NCBI RefSeq assembly: GCF_001413925.1
Contig: NZ_LBMJ01000001.1
Location: forward strand, 248,001-312,000
Length of the DNA: 64,000 nucleotides
Reading direction: 5' to 3'
From: Nonlabens sp. YIK11
GTDB taxonomy: Bacteria > Bacteroidota > Bacteroidia > Flavobacteriales > Flavobacteriaceae
In this document: one piece after another, positions 58,938-64,000 of the stretch
How the letters are laid out: every line of letters begins with the position of its first letter
How positions within the stretch are numbered: position 1 is the first letter of the stretch
The notes under the pieces: model-generated
What the model saw: only the letters and a program-made list of their open reading frames with translations
What the model was told of the DNA's origin: nothing
Databases searched by the model: none
Position numbers and translations under genes: made by a program

Positions 58938-61900
58938 ATGAACAAATCTTTACAGATTTTCCTTTTTCTAGGAATTATTTTAAGCTCGATGGCCTCGATG
59001 GGACAAGGTGTTACGACATCTTCCATAAATGGTCGTGTTCTTGAAGGAGAAGACCAACCTCTTTTAGGAGCAACAATTGTTGCAGTTCACACGCCTACAG
59101 GTACAAAGTACGGTTCTGTAACAGACATTGAAGGTTACTACCGTATCAACAACATGCGTGTAGGAGGTCCTTATGACATCACGATTACCTATGTAGGTAA
59201 GCAGGATCTTGCTCTAAACAATATCTTCCTACAGTTAGGAGAATCAGAGCAAATCAACGCTACCCTAGCTGAGTCTACTAACGCTCTTGATGAGATCGTT
59301 ATACAGGCACAGCGCAACGGTATCTTTGATAGCGGTAAAACAGGTCCTGAAACAAACATCTCAACTCGTGAGATCAATACATTACCTACTACTACTCGTA
59401 ACATCTCTGACTTGTTGAGAAAAACTCCACAAGCTGATGTTAGTGAAGGTGGTGCCATAACTCTTGCTGGACAAAACAACAGATATAACTCTTTTTATAT
59501 CGATGGTACAGTACAGAATGATGCTTTTGGTCTATCTGGAACCGGAACCAATGGAGGACAAGTAGGTGTCAACCCTATCTCTTTGGATGCTATTGAATCT
59601 TTCTCTGTAAACCTTGCACCATTTGACGTACGTCAATCTGGTTTTGCTGGTGGTACCATAAACGCGATTACTCGTTCAGGTACAAACGAATGGTCTGGAT
59701 CTGCCTACGGTTATTACCGTAATGAAGATCTTGCAGGAAAAACTCCAGGTGGATTTGATCTTGATGAGCGTGAAAAGTTAGACGAATTCACAGCTACTTT
59801 GATTGGTGCCAGAATTGGTGGTCCAATCATTGAAAACAAACTTTTCTTTTTCTTGAATTATGAAAGACAAGATGAAGAAACTCCTAGGTTTTTCAACTTT
59901 GATGATTATCAAGGAAATGCTTCTCTAGCAGATATCCAAGCACTGCGTCAAGGTTTGATTAATACTTACGGATATGACCCAGGTACATTTGGTAACAGTA
60001 CAGAGTCTCTAACTTCTGATAAGTTTACAGCACGCTTAGACTTCAACCTAGATGAACTTAACACCTTTACATTAAAGCACAATTACGTTAAGGCTGAAAG
60101 CTTGAGCCCTAGCCTAAGTAGCCCAAGAGGTATTAACTTTAGTAATGCCGGTATTTTCTTCCCATCAGAAACTAACTCATCTACATTGGAGTGGAGAACA
60201 ACGAATGGATCTGACCTCTCAAACAATCTTGTTATAGGTTATACTACAGTGAATGATGACCGTGATCCAATTGGTAATCCTTTCCCACGTGTATCACTAG
60301 GTGACGGTCCTGGAGGAATCACTTTCGGTTCTGAGGCATTCTCAACAGGTAACATTCTTGAACAGGAAGTGTTTACGGTAACTAACAATTTTGAGATCCA
60401 ATCTGGAGCACACAACATCACTGTTGGAGGAAACTTTGAATACTTTAATGTAAGAAACGTTTTTGTTCGTCAAAATTTTGGACAATACAGTTTTTTCAGC
60501 CTAGCTGATTTCAATACATACTTAGACGGTACAGCTGGAAATGAAGCAGACGCTAGATTTTATGACTACAGTTATTCATTACTTGATCCAGCAGGAACTT
60601 CTGGTGATGATATAGAAGCAGCAGCAGCAGCTTTCAAATATTCACAATTAGGTTTCTATGCTCAAGATGCTTGGAACTTGACAGAAAACTTCACAATGAC
60701 TTATGGTGTTCGTTTTGACGTACCATTCTTCTCTGACGGTACAGTGAATGATGACTTCAATACAAGAACTGTAGCATTACTTGAAGCAGCTGGTAAAGAT
60801 CTACAAGGTGCAAGAGTTGGTAAGCCTATCAAAAGCCAGATTCATGTTGCTCCAAGATTGGGAATCAACTGGGACGTAAATGGTGATAACTCAACTCAAA
60901 TACGTGGTGGTATTGGTGTATTCACCTCTAGAATTCCATTGGTATGGCCTGGTGGAACATACAACAACAACGGTATTTCTGTAGGTGGTGTTGATGAAAG
61001 AAACTTCCCAGGTGGTGTTCAATTCGTTGCAGACCCGGCAAATCAACCTATTGGAAACGGTGCTGCTCCTGGTAGCGGACAGTTAGGTGGTCAAATCGAC
61101 CTTTTTGCACCAGACTTCAAATTACCACAGGTGTTGAAATACAACATAGGTGTTGATCAAGAACTAGGAGTTTGGGGATTAATTGCATCAGCAGATTTCT
61201 TGTATAACGATGTGTTATCTAACGTTCAATATGAAAACATCAACATCGTTGGTCAAGTTGGTAACCTCAATGGTGCAGACAATCGTCCATTATATAGCCG
61301 TAGTTTGGTTGATAGAACTTATGGTAGTGTTTACTTAGGAAGTAATACTGACAAAGGTTACTCGTACAACGCAACTTTTACATTGACTAAACCAGTACAA
61401 AACGGTTTTGGAGCAAGTGCAGCATATACTTATGGTGACGGTAAAGAAGTTTTTGACAACACGTCATCACAAAACTCAAGCCAATGGAGAAACTTAGTTA
61501 CTGTAAATGGTAAAAACCAAGCTGGTTTGACTAATTCTCAATTTGCTACAGGTCACCGTGTAACAGCTAGTGCAACCTATGAATTGAACTGGAATGAAAA
61601 TATCCGCACTCAATTTGGATTGTTCTACACAGGTCAGAATGGTGCTCGTATCTCTTACATCTATGATCAAGAGAACACCTTATTGCTAGGTGATGACTCT
61701 AGAGATAACGCTTCTATCTACGTACCAGCTAATGCTAGTGAGATCAACCTTGTTCCATTAGTATCAAATGGCCAAGTATTTACAGCAGCAGATCAGTATG
61801 CCGCTCTTGATGCCTTCATTGAAAATGATGAATATTTGAGATCAAGAAGAGGTCAATATGCAGAGCGTAACGGTAGTCGTGCTTCCTGGAATCACTCAAT

Positions 61901-62204
61901 TGACCTTAAAGTTCTTCAAGACTTCTCAATTTATACAGGTGCTAACAAAGACAAGAGAAATACATTACAACTTTCTGTTGACATCTTCAACGTTGCAAAC
62001 CTGCTAAACAAAGATTGGGGTGAGATAACTCAAGTTCCTAACTTTAATGAAGTTGAATTGATCCGTACTGAATCAGGTGGTGCAAACCCGACATTTACAT
62101 TTGATCCTAGCATTACTAATAATAGTATTGAGCAGATCGATGATTTTGGTACAAGATCTTCAAGATGGCAAATGCAAATAGGTGCTAGATACATTTTCAA
62201 CTAG
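58938..62204 (+). CDS. Oar-like TonB-dependent receptor with carboxypeptidase-regulatory domain
   Basis: 1088 residues. Signal peptide 1-22 (SMASMGQ), then a CarboxypepD_reg-like domain at about 28-115 (INGRVLEGEDQPLLGATIVAVHTPTG, TDIEGYYRI), a plug domain at about 120-250 (NTLPTTTRNISDLLRKTP, YNSFYIDGTVQND, GTINAITRSGTNEW) and a long beta barrel that ends in IGARYIFN. This arrangement is the Oar-like group in Bacteroidota, imported substrate unknown. It should be powered by an ExbB/ExbD system such as the one at 29142-31541. It has its own promoter and terminator, and its codon choice looks like that of a well-expressed gene. Confidence 0.9.
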   Translation: MNKSLQIFLFLGIILSSMASMGQGVTTSSINGRVLEGEDQPLLGATIVAVHTPTGTKYGSVTDIEGYYRINNMRVGGPYDITITYVGKQDLALNNIFLQLGESEQINATLAESTNALDEIVIQAQRNGIFDSGKTGPETNISTREINTLPTTTRNISDLLRKTPQADVSEGGAITLAGQNNRYNSFYIDGTVQNDAFGLSGTGTNGGQVGVNPISLDAIESFSVNLAPFDVRQSGFAGGTINAITRSGTNEWSGSAYGYYRNEDLAGKTPGGFDLDEREKLDEFTATLIGARIGGPIIENKLFFFLNYERQDEETPRFFNFDDYQGNASLADIQALRQGLINTYGYDPGTFGNSTESLTSDKFTARLDFNLDELNTFTLKHNYVKAESLSPSLSSPRGINFSNAGIFFPSETNSSTLEWRTTNGSDLSNNLVIGYTTVNDDRDPIGNPFPRVSLGDGPGGITFGSEAFSTGNILEQEVFTVTNNFEIQSGAHNITVGGNFEYFNVRNVFVRQNFGQYSFFSLADFNTYLDGTAGNEADARFYDYSYSLLDPAGTSGDDIEAAAAAFKYSQLGFYAQDAWNLTENFTMTYGVRFDVPFFSDGTVNDDFNTRTVALLEAAGKDLQGARVGKPIKSQIHVAPRLGINWDVNGDNSTQIRGGIGVFTSRIPLVWPGGTYNNNGISVGGVDERNFPGGVQFVADPANQPIGNGAAPGSGQLGGQIDLFAPDFKLPQVLKYNIGVDQELGVWGLIASADFLYNDVLSNVQYENINIVGQVGNLNGADNRPLYSRSLVDRTYGSVYLGSNTDKGYSYNATFTLTKPVQNGFGASAAYTYGDGKEVFDNTSSQNSSQWRNLVTVNGKNQAGLTNSQFATGHRVTASATYELNWNENIRTQFGLFYTGQNGARISYIYDQENTLLLGDDSRDNASIYVPANASEINLVPLVSNGQVFTAADQYAALDAFIENDEYLRSRRGQYAERNGSRASWNHSIDLKVLQDFSIYTGANKDKRNTLQLSVDIFNVANLLNKDWGEITQVPNFNEVELIRTESGGANPTFTFDPSITNNSIEQIDDFGTRSSRWQMQIGARYIFN

Positions 62205-62222
62205 TAACTAGTAACTAGTTAC
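62202..62222. repeat. Three tandem 7-bp units at the receptor stop codon
   Basis: TAGTAAC, TAGTAAC, TAGTTAC in a row starting at the stop codon, so TAG is followed at once by an in-frame TAA. Confidence 0.7.
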
Positions 62223-62233
62223 AAATAAAGATT

Positions 62234-62270
62234 AGAACCCGATGCTCGCGCATCGGGTTCTTTGTTTTTG
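62234..62270 (+). terminator. Rho-independent terminator of the receptor gene
   Basis: AGAACCCGATG (62234-62244) pairs with CATCGGGTTCT (62251-62261), then TTGTTTTTG. Confidence 0.9.
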
Positions 62271-62273
62271 GAC

Positions 62274-62281
62274 TATTTTTG
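62274..62281 (+). promoter_or_regulatory. Candidate -7 element (TATTTTTG) of the small membrane protein gene
   Basis: Exact consensus match 18 bp before ATG 62300, just after the terminator. Confidence 0.4.
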
Positions 62282-62299
62282 TGATCACAAATATTTACT

Positions 62300-62734
62300 A
62301 TGTACAACATTCTTAAAGCTGCTCACTCTGGATGGGCTTATTTACTTCTCATCGTTCTTTTCATCGCGACCGTTAATGCGCTTATAGGTTTGTTTGCTAA
62401 AAAGGATTTTGGCAATAAGGACTTTAGTCTAGCTCTTGTTGGATTGATTGTTACGCATATCCAATTGCTCTTAGGACTTGCTTTATGGGCTTTATCGCCT
62501 TACAGCAGCGCGCTGTTTTCCAATCCATCTGAAGTTATGGGAAATGTTGATCTAAGGTTACTCGCTGTGGAACATCCATTAATGATGATTGTTGCTGTAA
62601 CACTATTGACTATAGGGTATTCAAAGCACAAGAAGAAGATCGTTAGTCATGGCAAGTTTAAGATGCTTTCGATATTTTACACACTAGCATTCTTGGTAGT
62701 GCTAAGCAGACTTCCATGGGATCAGTGGATGTAG
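62300..62734 (+). CDS. Small four-span membrane protein, possible haem protein
   Basis: 144 residues, four spans: about 11-31, 42-63, 91-110, 120-138. Conserved-looking His residues sit near span ends: AAHSGW, VTHIQLL, VEHPLMMI and SKHKKK, a pattern like cytochrome b-type haem ligands. Flavobacterial homologues are, as I recall, often labelled cytochrome B or wrongly as ribosomal protein L27. Function unproven. It converges on mfd through a shared terminator. Confidence 0.75.
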   Translation: MYNILKAAHSGWAYLLLIVLFIATVNALIGLFAKKDFGNKDFSLALVGLIVTHIQLLLGLALWALSPYSSALFSNPSEVMGNVDLRLLAVEHPLMMIVAVTLLTIGYSKHKKKIVSHGKFKMLSIFYTLAFLVVLSRLPWDQWM

Positions 62735-62753
62735 AATATTTAATTACATAAAA

Positions 62754-62790
62754 CAAAAGCGGCGGAATTACATTCCGCCGCTTTTGTTTT
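62754..62790. terminator. Bidirectional terminator between the small membrane protein and mfd
   Basis: Perfect 15-bp stem CAAAAGCGGCGGAAT/ATTCCGCCGCTTTTG (62754-62768, 62772-62786) with a TAC loop, T-rich rightward. Confidence 0.9.
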
Positions 62791-62813
62791 TAATACGTTA
62801 CTGTAATTGGAGG

Positions 62814-62851
62814 TCGCTTTCGCGCCTGCCTGTCGGCAGACAGGAAAGCGA
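62814..62851. repeat. Composite palindrome: repeat split by a 20-bp nested segment
   Basis: TCGCTTTCGCG (62814-62824), a 20-bp insert (62825-62844) beginning CCTGCCTGTC, then AAAGCGA (62845-62851). Same insertion point as at 40485. It lies 13 bp past the mfd stop. Confidence 0.92.
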
Positions 62852-62864
62852 AACAATCGTTTAT

Positions 62865-64000
62865 CTATTCCTGCTCCACCGTTGCAGTTTCTAATGGCAG
62901 CACATCGTTCATGATCTTGAATGCCTTGTCAACACTTGTGATGTGATCCATTTTTAGCAACAGTCTCAAGCCAGACCTGGTTTGCTTTTCTTTCATGTGC
63001 ATCTTACTGCCACGTTGGCTCATGGACTGTATCAAGAAATTGAAGGTCTCACTTTGATAAAACTTGCTGGTTTGATCTGCGATAAAATATCCTACAAACT
63101 TACCTTGCTTCATGACGATTTTCTCAAGTCCCATGCGACTCGCAATCCATTTGAGTTTAATGCTGGTGAGCAAATCTTCTGCTGGATAAGGCAACTCGCC
63201 AAAACGGTCTACCAGCTCCTTTCTAAATGTATCAAGCCCAGCCTGATCCTCTATATCATTAAGCTTAGAATATAGTGCCAGTCGCTCTGTCACACTATTG
63301 ATGTAATCATCTGGGAACAAGAGTTCAAAATCAGTATCGATGGTAACATCACTAACGTGTTTCTTTTTAGTCGCATCAGTAGGATACAAATCAGCAAACT
63401 CATTTTCCTTGAGTTCTTCTATGGCTTCACTGAGAATTTTTTGATAGGTATCAAATCCTATTTCATTGATAAAACCACTTTGCTCACCTCCTAGGATATC
63501 ACCTGCACCACGTATCTCAAGATCCTTCATCGCGATATTGAAACCACTACCCAGTTCTGAGAAATTCTCAATGGCTTGCATGCGCTTTCTGGCATCATCT
63601 GTCATCATATCGTAAGGTGGCGTGATGAAGTAACAAAATGCCTTCTTATTGCTACGACCTACTCTACCGCGCATCTGGTGCAAGTCAGATAGTCCAAAAT
63701 TATTGGCATTATTGATGAAAATGGTATTGGCATTAGGTACATCAAGTCCGCTTTCAATAATGGTAGTACTTACCAAAACATCAAACTCGCCCTTCATAAA
63801 TGCGAGCATCAATTCTTCCAGCTTTTTACCATCCATCTGCCCGTGGCCTATACCTACTCTTGCATCGGGCACTGATCGCTGGATCATTCCAGCCACTTCC
63901 TTAATATTTTCGATACGGTTGTGAACAAAAAACACCTGGCCACCACGAGAAATCTCATAGCTAATCGCATCTCTTATGGTCTCCTCAGAAAAGCGTACAA
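62865..64000 (-). CDS. mfd: Transcription-repair coupling factor, C-terminal part (5' end beyond window)
   Basis: The frame stays open to the right edge: upstream of the first apparent start it reads VRFSEETIRDAISYEISRGGQ then VFFVHNRIENI, so the start lies outside. The visible ~378 residues cover the second half of the helicase: VGIGHGQMDGKKLEELMLAF, STTIIESGLDVPNANTIFI, LHQMRGRVGRSNKKAFCYF (motif VI), AIENFSELGSGFNIAMKDLEIRGAGDILGGEQSG, followed by the Mfd C-terminal domain (FADLYPTDATKKK onward). Mfd removes stalled RNA polymerase and recruits UvrA; uvrC is at 46891. Confidence 0.96.
   Translation of the reverse strand, partial: VRFSEETIRDAISYEISRGGQVFFVHNRIENIKEVAGMIQRSVPDARVGIGHGQMDGKKLEELMLAFMKGEFDVLVSTTIIESGLDVPNANTIFINNANNFGLSDLHQMRGRVGRSNKKAFCYFITPPYDMMTDDARKRMQAIENFSELGSGFNIAMKDLEIRGAGDILGGEQSGFINEIGFDTYQKILSEAIEELKENEFADLYPTDATKKKHVSDVTIDTDFELLFPDDYINSVTERLALYSKLNDIEDQAGLDTFRKELVDRFGELPYPAEDLLTSIKLKWIASRMGLEKIVMKQGKFVGYFIADQTSKFYQSETFNFLIQSMSQRGSKMHMKEKQTRSGLRLLLKMDHITSVDKAFKIMNDVLPLETATVEQE

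Overview
The window reads as a chromosomal segment of a marine-type member of the Flavobacteriia (Bacteroidota). Reasons: promoters of the form TTG-N18-20-TAnnTTTG before several genes, starts that lack an obvious Shine-Dalgarno, a large Oar-like TonB-dependent receptor, DUF5686 outer-membrane proteins, a K+-dependent type membrane pyrophosphatase, and gene orders such as rplM-rpsI-rpsB-tsf and pyrH-frr. There is no phage, plasmid, transposase or CRISPR array; this is core genome, densely packed, with one tRNA (Ser, GGA).

Layout. 0-7.4 kb: NupC-type nucleoside transporter (cut by the left edge), bifunctional nuclease, etfA/etfB, divergent pdhB, then a DUF5686 outer-membrane protein. 7.7-13.4 kb: hppA, an App1-like (DUF2183) gene, and a leftward trio ending in a deoxynucleoside kinase. 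13.5-28.3 kb: translation block rplM-rpsI-rpsB-tsf, two tandem paralogous lipoproteins, pyrH-frr, a second DUF5686 gene, an RND/MMPL permease, asnS, rpoN and a PAP2-like membrane protein. 28.3-31.5 kb (leftward): ExbB - 4TM protein - ExbD - ExbD, then a beta-barrel protein. 32-37.8 kb: lipid genes (App1-like, diacylglycerol kinase, acyltransferase), tRNA-Ser, asparaginase, TatD, a retropepsin-like protein. 38.6-46.7 kb: rpsP-rimM-trmN6-like, glutaryl-CoA dehydrogenase-type enzyme, DUF3050 protein, mrp-nifU, CBS protein, greB-like/DUF2237/thioredoxin operon. 46.9-58.8 kb: uvrC overlapping a patatin/POTRA/barrel protein, then tyrosine and tryptophan catabolism (hmgA, hpd, tdo) with a coupled M23 peptidase and pgi. 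58.9-64 kb: TonB receptor, a small haem-type membrane protein, and the 3' part of mfd.

The most striking feature is not a gene. A perfect 20-bp palindrome, TTCGCTTTCGCGAAAGCGAA, or its 14-18 bp core, occurs 17 times, about once per 3.8 kb, plus three copies broken by a second, nested palindromic segment (4590, 40485, 62814). Copies lie just after stop codons, in promoter regions, and in frame inside nine ordinary genes (rpoN, pgi, tdo, ansA and others). All six reading frames through the palindrome are open, so it adds peptides of type FAFAKA, LSRKR or RFRESE; in two genes it builds part of the signal peptide. This looks like a genome-wide REP-like or protein-binding element whose role I cannot tell from sequence.

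Other points worth following are a branched, foldable leader before rpsB, hairpins in the rplM and rpsP leaders, the ExbB/4TM/ExbD/ExbD cluster with a CxxC-containing insert, a divergent lipid kinase/phosphatidate phosphatase pair, and a decayed coding fragment at about 32.0 kb.
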